DNA of 64,000 bases from Pedobacter sp. Bi126. Lineage in GTDB: Bacteria; Bacteroidota; Bacteroidia; Sphingobacteriales; Sphingobacteriaceae. This document shows positions 56,035-64,000 of the stretch, piece by piece; position 1 is the first letter of the stretch; every line of letters starts with the position of its first letter. The DNA is taken from positions 558,001 through 622,000 of the forward strand of contig NZ_CAKKMS010000004.1 in the NCBI RefSeq assembly GCF_918698245.1, given 5' to 3'. The notes under the pieces were generated by a model, which was not told the DNA's origin, did no database searches, and saw nothing but the letters and a program-made list of their open reading frames with translations. Both the position numbers and the translations under genes were made by a program.

Positions 56035-57036
56035 ATGGTACCTAAAATAGCAATGATTGGGGGCGGGAGCTGGGCGACTGCCATTGTTAAAATGCTTGCA
56101 GATAATTTATCTGAAAAGGAAATTTTTTGGTGGATGCGCAACGAGGCTGCCATAGCGCACATTAAAAAATTTAAGCATAACCCCAATTATATTAGTTCTG
56201 TTGAGATTAAACTTACTCAGGACGACCATATCTCTTCAGATATCAATTCCATCATAAAATCTGCCGAATTTGTAATTCTAAACGTTCCTGCAGCATTTTT
56301 AAAAGACACTTTAACTTCCATCACCGCTGAAGATTTAAAGGGCAAAAAAATCATTTCAGCCATAAAAGGCATAGTACCGGAAGATAATCTGATTATCGGC
56401 GAATTTTTGCACGAAAATTATAATATCCCATACGATGATATTTTGGTGGTTAGCGGACCATGCCATGCCGAAGAAGTAGCTTTAGAAAAATTATCATACC
56501 TAACCATAGCTTGTACCGATGTAGAAAAGGCATCCACTTTCGCTTCATTTTTAAATACCCGTTACATTAAAACAAACGTATCAGACGATATTTTCGGGAC
56601 GGAATATGCTGCGGTTTTAAAAAATATTTATGCCGTAGCCAGTGGTATTTGTCATGGCATTGGTTATGGCGATAATTTTCAGGCCGTATTGATCAGCAAT
56701 GCCATCCGTGAGATTAAACGTTTTGTTGATGCCGTTCACCCCATCAATAGGGATATTATGGAGTCGGCATATCTTGGCGATTTGTTGGTTACAGCCTATT
56801 CGCAGTTCAGCCGCAACCGTACGTTTGGTAATATGGTAGGCAAAGGTTATACCGTAAAATCGGCCCAATTGGAGATGAATATGGTGGCCGAAGGCTACTA
56901 TGCAGTTAAATGTATGCATATTAAAAATCAGGCGTACAATGTGGATATGCCAATTTGTAAGGCGGTGCACAGTATTATTTATGAAAACCGTTCGCCGCAT
57001 ATCGAAATGAAATTACTGGCCGAGAAATTAAATTAG
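56035..57036 (+). CDS. gpsA: NAD(P)-dependent glycerol-3-phosphate dehydrogenase
   Basis: The 333-residue protein has the Rossmann motif IAMIGGGSWATAIVKML, then SAIKGIVPE and the substrate motif YAAVLKNIYAVASGICHGIGYGDN with the catalytic Lys, and AYLGDLLVTAYSQFSRNRTFG. It makes glycerol-3-phosphate for phospholipid synthesis. Length fits the family. Confidence 0.95.
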   Translation: MVPKIAMIGGGSWATAIVKMLADNLSEKEIFWWMRNEAAIAHIKKFKHNPNYISSVEIKLTQDDHISSDINSIIKSAEFVILNVPAAFLKDTLTSITAEDLKGKKIISAIKGIVPEDNLIIGEFLHENYNIPYDDILVVSGPCHAEEVALEKLSYLTIACTDVEKASTFASFLNTRYIKTNVSDDIFGTEYAAVLKNIYAVASGICHGIGYGDNFQAVLISNAIREIKRFVDAVHPINRDIMESAYLGDLLVTAYSQFSRNRTFGNMVGKGYTVKSAQLEMNMVAEGYYAVKCMHIKNQAYNVDMPICKAVHSIIYENRSPHIEMKLLAEKLN

Positions 57037-57120
57037 TGTCGCCCTGAGGGATAATTTATGGTGTAAAATGGATATAAATGACATAATGGGTTTTTATCGT
57101 ATTTTAAGCTTCAAAGAATC

Positions 57121-57219
57121 GTCATTGCGAGAAGGCTTTTTCAGCCGACGAAGCAATCTTACAACGATCGCTACTAGCGTGCGCATTAAGATTGCTTCGT
57201 CGTGCCTCCTCGCAATGAC
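57121..57219. repeat. 99-bp interrupted inverted repeat
   Basis: Outer arms GTCATTGCGAG (57121-57131) and CTCGCAATGAC (57209-57219); inner arms CGACGAAGCAATCTTA (57146-57161) and TAAGATTGCTTCGTCG (57187-57202). Such GTCATTGCGAGG/GACGAAGCAATC elements are known from many bacterial genomes as dispersed repeats. Confidence 0.85.
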
Positions 57220-57379
57220 GACCTTTCTATAGGAATCTGTCAATGCTAGTATAGTCAAAAGATCTATTTAATTTATCAGCCTCTGGAAGTCTTCGACTAC
57301 GCTCTCCACAGGAGTCCTTTGGATAGACTGAAAACCGCTCTACTTAAATTTGTAGCCAGCTTCATGTTTCCTTGCAACC

Positions 57380-57489
57380 GTAGCTGTTTAGCCCCGGGCA
57401 AAGCGGTATCCCTGAAGCGCAGTGGAAGGATACAGCGTAGAACGGGAACAAACTTAAATAGATGCTGTGCCCATGCGCTCCAAAAAAAC
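57380..57489 (-). repeat. Diverged copy 3 of the 45240 repeat family
   Basis: On the minus strand it reads TTTGGAGCGCATGGGC, then GTTTGTTCCCGTTC, CTGCGCTTCAGGGATACCGCT and CCCGGGGCTA, aligned with the start of the 45240 and 45543 repeats. It lacks the 3' half. Confidence 0.65.
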
Positions 57490-57716
57490 AATTTAAATCT
57501 TTTGTAAAGCAGGTTTGGTGCTTTTCGGTTAGGGTAGTCCTTCTTTTCGCTATTATCTTTTTGCGATCCGTTAGTGGGGATTTTTTTGGCAGTGCAACAA
57601 AAAGGATAACCGCTTCAATAAGGTTTATTTAACGGGAGGCAGTGCAAAAAAACGAAAAAAATAATTTTTGCTTGAGGAAAGGAAGTAATTAGGTGTTTTG
57701 TACTTCTTGCAGCACC

Positions 57717-57822
57717 AATTGCTTAGCCCCGGGCGAAGCGGCATCCCTGAAGCGCAGCGAAAGGATACAGCGAAGAACGGGAACAAACCCTAATAGTTGT
57801 CACTGTCTTTGTGCTCCAAAAA
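57717..57822 (-). repeat. Diverged copy 4 of the 45240 repeat family
   Basis: On the minus strand it reads TTTGGAGCACAAAGAC, GTTTGTTCCCGTTC, CGCTGCGCTTCAGGGATGCCGCT and CCCGGGGCTAAGC. It is closer to the consensus than copy 3. Between copies 3 and 4 (57490-57716) no gene is seen. Confidence 0.65.
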
Positions 57823-57944
57823 TGATTTATTTTTTATCTCAATTATGCTTATGCTTAGCCACGTAAATATGGTTTATTTAATATTATCTGCGATAAAACA
57901 AATACAGCGATAAACTGTTATCACTTAAATAAAATATAGCTGTC

Positions 57945-58289
57945 ATGAAAAGAAAATTAGTAATGGGTTTATTAACGCTGGCCTTATTTGGAGGTGCAGC
58001 CTTAACCGTAAATGCTCAGGAAAAGAAAAAAACTGAGGTTGGTAAAGCATTAGATCATACCGGAAAAGCAATTGGTAAAGGTGCTAAATCTGTAGGTAAT
58101 AAAACTGCCGAAGTAGCAGTAAAAGGCAGTTCGAAAGTTGCAGATAAAACCTGGAAAGGTAAAATGGCTCCAGATGGATCTAATGTTTACATCAATGCCA
58201 AGAATGAAAAATATTATGTAAACTCGAAAGGTGCTAAAATCTGGTTAAAACCTAGTCAGATTAAAAATAGACCTGAGCCTAAGAAATAG
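57945..58289 (+). CDS. Small secreted basic protein
   Basis: The 114-residue protein has a signal peptide (ending NAQEKKK). The mature part is Lys-rich and repetitive (GKALDHTGKAIGKGAKSVGNKTAE) and ends with MAPDGSNVYINAKNEKYYV. No known domain. A terminator follows. Likely a cell-envelope or stress protein, but nothing in the sequence proves it. Confidence 0.68.
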   Translation: MKRKLVMGLLTLALFGGAALTVNAQEKKKTEVGKALDHTGKAIGKGAKSVGNKTAEVAVKGSSKVADKTWKGKMAPDGSNVYINAKNEKYYVNSKGAKIWLKPSQIKNRPEPKK

Positions 58290-58302
58290 AAGAATGTAAT
58301 TT

Positions 58303-58338
58303 AAAGAAGTCAAGTTTTTAAAAACCTGACTTCTTTTT
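58303..58338 (+). terminator. Terminator after the small basic protein gene
   Basis: AAAGAAGTCA pairs with TGACTTCTTT, and inside it GTTTTT pairs with AAAAAC, followed by a T run. Confidence 0.85.
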
Positions 58339-58362
58339 TATAAACAAAACGGAGGGTTTAAT

Positions 58363-59694
58363 CTATACTATCGTTCCGTAAAGATCGAAATCTTCAGCCC
58401 GGTCAATTTTCACATTAACAAAGCTTCCGTTAGCGGCATAACCTGTAGCTGCATCGATTAAAACCTCATTATCAACCTCAGGCGAGTCAAATTCGGTTCT
58501 GCCTACAAAGAAATCGCCTTCTTTTTTATCTACCAGCACCTTGAAGGTTTTGCCTACTTTTTCTTGATTAATATCGAACGAAATACCTTGTTGTATTTCC
58601 ATAATATCATCAACACGTTGTTGTTTTACTTCATCAGTAATATCATCAACTAAGGTATGTGCATGTGTTTTTTCTTCATGCGAATACGTAAAGCAACCCA
58701 AACGATCGAATTTGGTTTCTGCAACCCATTCCTTCATTTCTTCGAAATCATGTTCAGTTTCGCCAGGATAACCACAGATTAGCGTGGTACGCATAGCGAT
58801 GTTTGGCACTTTATCACGGATCTGATTGACTAAATCGATGGTTTTTTGTTTGGTGGTACCACGGCGCATCGATTTCAACATATTATCGGTAATGTGCTGT
58901 AATGGCATATCCAGGTATTTGCAGATGTTATCGCGCTCGTTCATGGCATCTAAAATTTCCATGGGGAAACCAGAAGGGTAGGCGTATTGCAAACGGATCC
59001 ATTCGATTCCGGGAACATCCGATAAACGGCGCATCAATTCATCTAACTTGCGCACACCATAAAGGTCTAAGCCATAATAGGTAAGGTCCTGAGCAATTAA
59101 AATCAATTCTTTTGTGCCGTTTTTAGCTAAGATTTTGGCCTCGTTAACCAATTCTTCCATTGGTTTACTCAAGTGTTTGCCACGCATTAATGGGATGGCA
59201 CAGAAAGAACACGGACGGTTACAGCCTTCGGCAATTTTGAAATAAGCGAAATGAGAAGGAGTGGTGAGCAAACGCTCGCCAATAAGTTCGTGCTTATAAT
59301 TGGCACCTAACTCATGTAAAATATTCTGTAGATCGTTAGTGCCAAAAAAGGCATCAACGTTGGTGATTTCTGATTCAAGTTCGGGTTTGTAACGTTCAGA
59401 TAAACAACCTGTAACCACTACTTTGCCAATTTTACCGGCTTCTTTTAGTTCACTGAACTGTAGAATGGTATCGATTGATTCTTGTTTAGCATTATCGATA
59501 AAACCGCAGGTGTTAATTACAACGATATCATCTTTGCCCATCTTGTCTGATTCGTGCACAACATTTAAATTGTTGCCACGCAGCTGCCCCATCAATACTT
59601 CCGAATCGTATATGTTTTTTGAACAACCTAATGTAATTACATTAATTTTTGGTTGTTTAATTGCGCTTTTACTTCTTACTATTTTGGTATTCAT
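58363..59694 (-). CDS. rimO: Ribosomal protein S12 methylthiotransferase
   Basis: The ATG at 59694 gives 443 residues; a frame from 59733 adds 13 residues not seen in the family. There is an N-terminal UPF0004 domain (INVITLGCSKNIYDSEVLMGQL). The radical SAM core has CNRPCSFCAIP (CxxxCxxC), and a C-terminal TRAM domain reads GKTFKVLVDKKEGDFFVGRTEFDSPEVDNEV. It methylthiolates Asp88 of S12. It is part of the rpmB-rpmG-DUF4295-ftsY-rimO segment common in Bacteroidota. Confidence 0.95.
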   Translation of the reverse strand: MNTKIVRSKSAIKQPKINVITLGCSKNIYDSEVLMGQLRGNNLNVVHESDKMGKDDIVVINTCGFIDNAKQESIDTILQFSELKEAGKIGKVVVTGCLSERYKPELESEITNVDAFFGTNDLQNILHELGANYKHELIGERLLTTPSHFAYFKIAEGCNRPCSFCAIPLMRGKHLSKPMEELVNEAKILAKNGTKELILIAQDLTYYGLDLYGVRKLDELMRRLSDVPGIEWIRLQYAYPSGFPMEILDAMNERDNICKYLDMPLQHITDNMLKSMRRGTTKQKTIDLVNQIRDKVPNIAMRTTLICGYPGETEHDFEEMKEWVAETKFDRLGCFTYSHEEKTHAHTLVDDITDEVKQQRVDDIMEIQQGISFDINQEKVGKTFKVLVDKKEGDFFVGRTEFDSPEVDNEVLIDAATGYAANGSFVNVKIDRAEDFDLYGTIV

Positions 59695-59724
59695 ATTAAT
59701 TTTATTTACACCTTCCTTGCGGCT

Positions 59725-59766
59725 TGATTCCACAGATTTGGTGATTCCACTGATTCTGGTGTGGAT
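59725..59766. repeat. Quasi-repeat flanking the GxxExxY gene, downstream side
   Basis: On the minus strand it reads AATCAGTGGAATCACCAAATC then TGTGGAATC. The word type AATC-n-GTG-n-AATC returns on the plus strand at 60168 at the other end of the gene. Confidence 0.5.
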
Positions 59767-59776
59767 ATTTAAAGGA

Positions 59777-60151
59777 CTACACAGCTATTCTTTTTACCTC
59801 ACAGCTTGTGTTGCCAAAGTTAATCAGTAATCCTGTCTTAATTTTACTGGCTTTTAAATAAGATATAAGTTGGTTCTGAAATAATTTAGGTTGATACCCG
59901 GTTACAGATTTTAATTCAACAATTACCTTTTGCTCTACAACCAGGTCACATCTAAATTTACCAATAATTTGGTCTTCAAACATCACTATAAACTCCTTCT
60001 CAACATCAAATTTTAACCCAGCTTGCTGAAGTTTTATTTTAAGGGCATTAACATAGATCTTCTCTAAAAAACCTGGACCTAATTGCGTATGGACATTGTA
60101 GCAACAACCAATTATAATTTTGGTAAGCTCATGGTTTTCATATTCTTCCAT
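59777..60151 (-). CDS. GxxExxY protein
   Basis: The 124-residue protein carries the family motif GPGFLEKIYVNAL (G-x-x-E-x-x-Y), then VEKEFIVMFEDQIIGKFRCDLVVEQKVIVELKSV, a D-x(n)-E-x-K pattern like a PD-(D/E)XK nuclease core. Function is unknown. It breaks the usual ftsY-rimO adjacency and is flanked by related inverted quasi-repeats, which suggests later insertion. Confidence 0.85.
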   Translation of the reverse strand: MEEYENHELTKIIIGCCYNVHTQLGPGFLEKIYVNALKIKLQQAGLKFDVEKEFIVMFEDQIIGKFRCDLVVEQKVIVELKSVTGYQPKLFQNQLISYLKASKIKTGLLINFGNTSCEVKRIAV

Positions 60152-60160
60152 TACTAAAAT

Positions 60161-60252
60161 TACATAATAATCTGTGTAATCCTGTAATCTGTGTAATCAA
60201 CCACGAAGTGAATTGTAGGCTAAATCCTCGGTGTAATCGACCACGAAGTGTT
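60161..60252. repeat. Quasi-repeat flanking the GxxExxY gene, upstream side
   Basis: AATCTGTGTAATCCTGTAATC, TGTGTAATCAACCACGAAGTG, then again GTGTAATCGACCACGAAGTG. The unit is repeated directly and is similar, in inverted order, to 59725-59766. Confidence 0.55.
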
Positions 60253-61213
60253 ATTTAAACAAACTATTCACAAACTCTTTCTTATCAAAAAGCTGTAAGT
60301 CGCCAATTTTTTCTCCTACGCCGATATATTTAACAGGAATCCTGAACTGATCTGAAATTCCGATTACTACTCCACCTTTTGCTGTTCCGTCTAATTTTGT
60401 AATGGCCAATGCATTAACATCAGTCGCTTCGGTAAACTGTTTGCATTGTTCAAAGGCGTTTTGTCCGGTCGAGGCATCTAACACCAATAAAATTTCATGC
60501 GGTGCACCTGGCACTACCTTTTGCATCACCTGTTTAATTTTACCCAACTCATTCATCAAACCGATTTTGTTGTGTAAACGTCCGGCAGTATCAATAATCA
60601 CTACATCTTCATCGTTAGCAACAGCCGATTGTAAGGTATCAAAAGCAACAGAAGCAGGATCTGAGCCCATAGCCTGTGCCACAACCCTCACGCCAACGCG
60701 TTCTCCCCAGAGTTTAATCTGGTCAACGGCCGCAGCCCTAAAGGTATCGGCAGCACCTAATACTACTTTAAGTCCCGATTCTTTAAGTTTATGGGCCAGC
60801 TTTCCAATGGTAGTGGTTTTACCAACACCATTTACGCCAACCACCATAATTACATAAGGTTTATGATCGCCGTATTCGAACTGGCGGAAATCGTTACTGT
60901 TGTTTTCGGATAAAAGCAACTGGATTTCATCACGAAGGATAAAATTTAGTTCTGAGGTATTGAGGTATTTATCTTTGGCAACACGTTCTTCGATACGTTT
61001 GATAATTTTTAATGTAGTACTTACGCCAACATCAGAAGTAACCAAAACTTCTTCCAGATTATCGAGCACTTCATCATCAACAGAAGATTTTCCTGCTACA
61101 GCTTTGGTAATTTTATTAAAGAAACCGTCTTTAGTTTTCTCTAAACCTTTATCCAGTGCTTCCTGAGCTTCAGGTGCAGTTTCTTTCTTTTTGAAAAAAT
61201 CGAATAAACCCAT
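60251..61213 (-). CDS. ftsY: Signal recognition particle receptor
   Basis: The ATG at 61213 gives 320 residues (MGLFDFFKKKE start); an upstream ATG would add seven. An N domain (about 15-105) is followed by the SRP-type GTPase with GVNGVGKTTTIGKLAHKL, GAADTFRAAAVDQI, IIDTAGRLHNK and ITKLDGTAKGG. It receives ribosome-SRP complexes at the membrane. Position next to DUF4295 and rpmG is typical of the phylum. A terminator precedes it. Confidence 0.95.
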   Translation of the reverse strand: MGLFDFFKKKETAPEAQEALDKGLEKTKDGFFNKITKAVAGKSSVDDEVLDNLEEVLVTSDVGVSTTLKIIKRIEERVAKDKYLNTSELNFILRDEIQLLLSENNSNDFRQFEYGDHKPYVIMVVGVNGVGKTTTIGKLAHKLKESGLKVVLGAADTFRAAAVDQIKLWGERVGVRVVAQAMGSDPASVAFDTLQSAVANDEDVVIIDTAGRLHNKIGLMNELGKIKQVMQKVVPGAPHEILLVLDASTGQNAFEQCKQFTEATDVNALAITKLDGTAKGGVVIGISDQFRIPVKYIGVGEKIGDLQLFDKKEFVNSLFK

Positions 61214-61231
61214 ATCTAAATTTTTATATAA

Positions 61232-61268
61232 CAAAAAAAGCCCTTCCGGTTAAAACGGAACGGCCTTT
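61232..61268 (-). terminator. Terminator between DUF4295 gene and ftsY
   Basis: On the minus strand AAAGGCCGTTCCG pairs with CGGAAGGGCTTT with a small mismatch, followed by TTTTTGTT. It suggests that much transcription of the ribosomal genes stops before ftsY. Confidence 0.7.
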
Positions 61269-61297
61269 AATATTTTTAATATTAAAAAATATTAACC

Positions 61298-61453
61298 TTA
61301 TTTAGATGCAATAGCATCTTTTACGTGGTCGTTGTGTACGATAAGTTCTTTGAATGAGTAAGCACCGGTTTTTGGTGATTTTACCATTGTAATTACTTTC
61401 GAATATTCTTTACCTGTACCTGTTTTAAGGGTTGCAACTACTTTCTTTGCCAT
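61298..61453 (-). CDS. DUF4295 small protein (51 aa)
   Basis: The ATG at 61453 opens a 51-codon frame: AKKVVATLKTGTGKEYSKV, then ITMVKSPKTGAYSFKELIV, ending KDAIASK. It matches the Bacteroidota DUF4295 family, always next to rpmG and rpmB, and may be a ribosome-associated protein. Confidence 0.9.
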   Translation of the reverse strand: MAKKVVATLKTGTGKEYSKVITMVKSPKTGAYSFKELIVHNDHVKDAIASK

Positions 61454-61474
61454 GTTCTTATAATTTTAATTATT

Positions 61475-61550
61475 AGATTTGAGATATCAGACATTAGATT
61501 TGAGACTTGCAAAATGCTTTAGTCTTTAAGCTTTGGTCTTTTATTTCTAA
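61475..61550. repeat. Quasi-repetitive spacer in the ribosomal protein cluster
   Basis: Words TTAGATTTGAGATATCAGAC, ATTAGATTTGAGACTTG and TTTAGTCTTTAAGCTTTGGTC. It resembles the TCT/CATCT spacer at 11797. Confidence 0.4.
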
Positions 61551-61551
61551 C

Positions 61552-61734
61552 CTATTTAATTTCTTTATGTACGGTTACTTTTCTCAATACTGGATTGAAT
61601 TTTTTCAATTCTAATCTCTCAGTAGTGTTTTTACGGTTTTTGGTAGAAATATATCTAGACATACCTGGCATGCCACTTTCTTTATGTTCAGTACATTCTA
61701 AAATAACCTGAACTCTGTTACCTTTTTTTGCCAT
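61552..61734 (-). CDS. rpmG: 50S ribosomal protein L33
   Basis: The 60-residue protein matches L33: [39 protein letters not shown] and final HKEIK. It has one Cys, so it is the zinc-free form. Same strand and close to rpmB. Confidence 0.96.
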   Translation of the reverse strand: MAKKGNRVQVILECTEHKESGMPGMSRYISTKNRKNTTERLELKKFNPVLRKVTVHKEIK

Positions 61735-61778
61735 TTTAATATAAATTGAAAACTGTTAATCTCAACAGTTAATGTTTT

Positions 61779-62012
61779 TTACAAAAATCCTTTTTTTACG
61801 AAACGGTTAATTGCTTCGCTAATGCCCACTTTATTGATGGTTTTAATCGCTGAAGTAGAAACTTTCAACGTAATCCAACGGTTTTCTTCAGGAATATAAA
61901 ATTTCTGAAGTTGTAGGTTTGGGTAAAATTTGCGTTTGGTTTTAACGTTTGAGTGAGAAACGTTGTTACCTACCATTGCTTTTTTTCCTGTTAAATCACA
62001 AACTCTTGACAT
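61779..62012 (-). CDS. rpmB: 50S ribosomal protein L28
   Basis: The 77-residue protein matches L28: [55 protein letters not shown]. One Cys only, the zinc-free form. First of the small ribosomal set, with about 300 bases of spacer upstream. Confidence 0.96.
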   Translation of the reverse strand: MSRVCDLTGKKAMVGNNVSHSNVKTKRKFYPNLQLQKFYIPEENRWITLKVSTSAIKTINKVGISEAINRFVKKGFL

Positions 62013-62312
62013 GACTTGTAAATATAGTTGTTAATATCGTCCGCTTAATTTTTTTAAGAGTGTGCAAATATCTGAATAATAATTGTAAACAGCAATAGCT
62101 TAGCTAATTATTTTTATAATAATATTTATGGGCAGAAAAGGTTTGTGCAATGTTTGTTAATGCCAAATCTTAAATTCTTCCTATATTACATCTATTTAAA
62201 ATAAATTATTTCTTATCAAACGTTTGATATTCATTTTGATACGATTAGACTGTTTCTCCTTATTATTATTTATTTAAATTAGCCCCCACTAATCCAAAAT
62301 ATAGAACGAGCA
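62013..62312. other. Intergenic region between divergent rpmB and acs
   Basis: AT-rich. A TTTG at 62223-62226 stands 19 bases before TAGACTGT (62246-62253), which only partly matches TAnnTTTG, so a promoter for acs is weakly supported. No RNA gene or open frame is seen. Confidence 0.35.
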
Positions 62313-64000
62313 ATGCAAATTACATCTTTTAAGCAATACGAAGAAGATTATAAGAAAAGCGTAGAAAACCCAGAGCAGTTTTGGGGCGAAGTGGCGCAAA
62401 ACTTTCAATGGCGCAAGCCTTGGTTCAAAGTATTATCCTGGAACTTTAACGAACCAAATATCAAGTGGTTCGAAGGCGCTAAACTTAATATTACCGAAAA
62501 TTGTTTAGATCGGCACTTGGCCACCAATGGAGATAAACCTGCTATTGTTTGGGAACCTAATAATCCTGAAGAAGAAAGTGTTACTTATACTTATAAAATG
62601 TTGCACGAACGCGTTTGCCGTTTTGCCAACGTTTTAAAACGTAATGGTGCAAAAAAGGGCGACCGGATCTGTATTTATATGCCTATGGTGCCCGAGCTGG
62701 CTATTGCTGTTTTGGCCTGTGCCAGAATTGGTGCCGTTCACTCGGTTATTTTTGGCGGGTTTTCTGCTAAATCTATTGCCGACAGGATTAACGATTCGCA
62801 ATGTAAAGTAGTGATTACGGCCGATGGTTCTTATCGTGGCAATAAACAGATTCCTTTAAAAGATGTAATTGACGATGCATTAATTGGTTGCCCAACCGTT
62901 GAAAAATGTATCGTGTTAACCCATATCCGTACACCTGTTTCGATGCTGAAAGGCAGGGACGTGTGGTGGGAAGATGAAGTTAAACACGTAAATGATATTT
63001 GTGAAGCGGAAGAAATGGATGCGGAAGATATGCTGTTCATTCTCTACACATCCGGCTCTACCGGAAAACCCAAAGGTGTGGTGCATACCTGTGGTGGTTA
63101 TATGGTTTATGCGGGTTATACTTTTTCGAATGTATTTAACTATCAGCCTGGTGAGGTTTATTTCTGTACCGCCGATATTGGCTGGATTACCGGTCACTCT
63201 TATATTGTTTACGGACCGCTTTCGCAAGGTGCTACTTCGGTTCTTTTCGAAGGGATTCCTACTTACCCTACACCATCACGTTTTTGGGATATTGTAGAAA
63301 AACATAAAGTAAATACTTTATATACTGCGCCAACGGCTATCCGCTCATTAATGAGTTATGGTGAAGATCCATTAAACGGCAAAGATTTAAGCTCAATCCG
63401 CGTTTTAGGCTCGGTAGGAGAGCCGATCAACGAAGAAGCATGGCATTGGTTCGATGAGAAAATCGGGCACGGTAAAGCGCCTATTGTTGATACCTGGTGG
63501 CAAACGGAAACGGGAGGCATTATGATTTCACCTATTGCCACGGTAACACCAACCAAACCTAGTTTTGCTACATTGCCTTTACCAGGAATTCAGCCAATTT
63601 TAGTTGATGAAAATGGTAATGAAATTGAAGGAAATGGCGTAATGGGAAATCTTTGTATCAAATTCCCCTGGCCGGGCATGTTGCGTACCACTTATGGCGA
63701 TCACGAACGTTGCAAACAGACTTATTTCTCTACTTACGAGAATTTATATTTTACCGGTGATGGCTGTTTGCGTGATGAAGATGGTTATTATCGGATCACA
63801 GGTCGTGTTGATGATGTATTAAATGTTTCTGGACATAGAATTGGTACCGCTGAAGTGGAAAATGCCATTAATATGCACGCTGGTGTGGTAGAAAGCGCAG
63901 TTGTGGGTTATCCGCATGATGTAAAAGGGCAGGGCATTTACGCTTTTGTAATTTACCCTGAAATGCATGGTGAAGCAGAATTATCTAAAAAAGATATTTT
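62313..64000 (+). CDS. acs: Acetate-CoA ligase (acetyl-CoA synthetase), C-terminus outside window
   Basis: The ATG at 62313 opens a frame of 562 full codons to the window end. ANL-family motifs: YTSGSTGKPKGVVHTCGG (P-loop), DTWWQTETGG, LYFTGDGCLRDEDGYYRITGRVDDVLNVSGHR (A8 hinge) and HAGVVESAVVGYPHD. These match Acs from acetate activation via acetyl-AMP. The final Lys-containing motif lies beyond the edge. Confidence 0.95.
   Translation, partial: MQITSFKQYEEDYKKSVENPEQFWGEVAQNFQWRKPWFKVLSWNFNEPNIKWFEGAKLNITENCLDRHLATNGDKPAIVWEPNNPEEESVTYTYKMLHERVCRFANVLKRNGAKKGDRICIYMPMVPELAIAVLACARIGAVHSVIFGGFSAKSIADRINDSQCKVVITADGSYRGNKQIPLKDVIDDALIGCPTVEKCIVLTHIRTPVSMLKGRDVWWEDEVKHVNDICEAEEMDAEDMLFILYTSGSTGKPKGVVHTCGGYMVYAGYTFSNVFNYQPGEVYFCTADIGWITGHSYIVYGPLSQGATSVLFEGIPTYPTPSRFWDIVEKHKVNTLYTAPTAIRSLMSYGEDPLNGKDLSSIRVLGSVGEPINEEAWHWFDEKIGHGKAPIVDTWWQTETGGIMISPIATVTPTKPSFATLPLPGIQPILVDENGNEIEGNGVMGNLCIKFPWPGMLRTTYGDHERCKQTYFSTYENLYFTGDGCLRDEDGYYRITGRVDDVLNVSGHRIGTAEVENAINMHAGVVESAVVGYPHDVKGQGIYAFVIYPEMHGEAELSKKDI

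Noticed and set aside
57297-57507. Overlapping frames on both strands of about 62-64 codons
   Set aside because: They cover the diverged copy 3 of the repeat; the shared LRFRD stretch comes from the repeat.
60402-61166. Long antisense frames over ftsY
   Set aside because: Shadows of a well-supported gene; no domain or start context.

Overview
The window looks like a chromosomal piece of a Bacteroidota bacterium of the Sphingobacteriaceae, most like Pedobacter. Grounds: low GC, a Bacteroidota-type promoter (TTTG-N19-TAnnTTTG) upstream of 36020, Bacteroidota-specific families (DUF5606, DUF4295, CarboxypepD_reg-like outer-membrane proteins), and the rpmB-rpmG-DUF4295-ftsY-rimO order typical of the phylum. 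No rRNA, tRNA, CRISPR array, transposase or prophage was recognised. The genus is an inference.

Layout. 1-2678: 5' part of a secreted sulfatase and pruA. 2857-16059: an accessory peptide locus. On the minus strand lie two S41-type protease paralogs, a small double-glycine peptide gene between them, and a LytS/LytT-type sensor-regulator pair. On the plus strand lie three more double-glycine leader peptides (one with a GTG start), a HlyD-type adaptor, a C39-peptidase ABC exporter, a small HTH protein and two CarboxypepD_reg-like outer-membrane proteins. Repeated upstream elements tie the peptides to the exporter. I propose a peptide secretion system with possible sensing (bacteriocin or signal). 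16101-21427: a seven-gene minus-strand operon around a type III polyketide synthase, with its own ketosynthase, dehydratase, ACP, phosphopantetheinyl transferase, methyltransferase and FAD oxidoreductase, probably making a phenolic or quinone-type lipid.

21854-34857: mostly core genes: fatty acid hydroxylase-type protein, CarboxypepD_reg-like protein, lpxK, purine nucleoside phosphorylase, porins, peptidyl-prolyl isomerase, rlmH and a membrane-anchored MutS-like ATPase. 34917-44827: an AraC regulator, then a plus-strand set with planctomycete-type cytochrome domains (DUF1549/DUF1553, DUF1501, TIM-barrel, DUF2231/cytochrome/LRR) and a GH1 beta-glucosidase. 45240-45835: a tandem pair of about 290-bp repeats with two diverged relatives at 57380-57822. 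45945-51182: two aconitases. 51435-57036: lipoprotein, polysaccharide deacetylase interrupted by intergenic-type repeat sequence, TolC plus adaptor without a pump, and gpsA. 57945-62012: small secreted protein, rimO, GxxExxY gene, ftsY, DUF4295, rpmG, rpmB. 62313-64000: 5' part of acetyl-CoA synthetase.

Intergenic DNA is rich in repeats: REP-like palindromes, a 99-bp inverted repeat, long hairpins and quasi-repetitive spacers.
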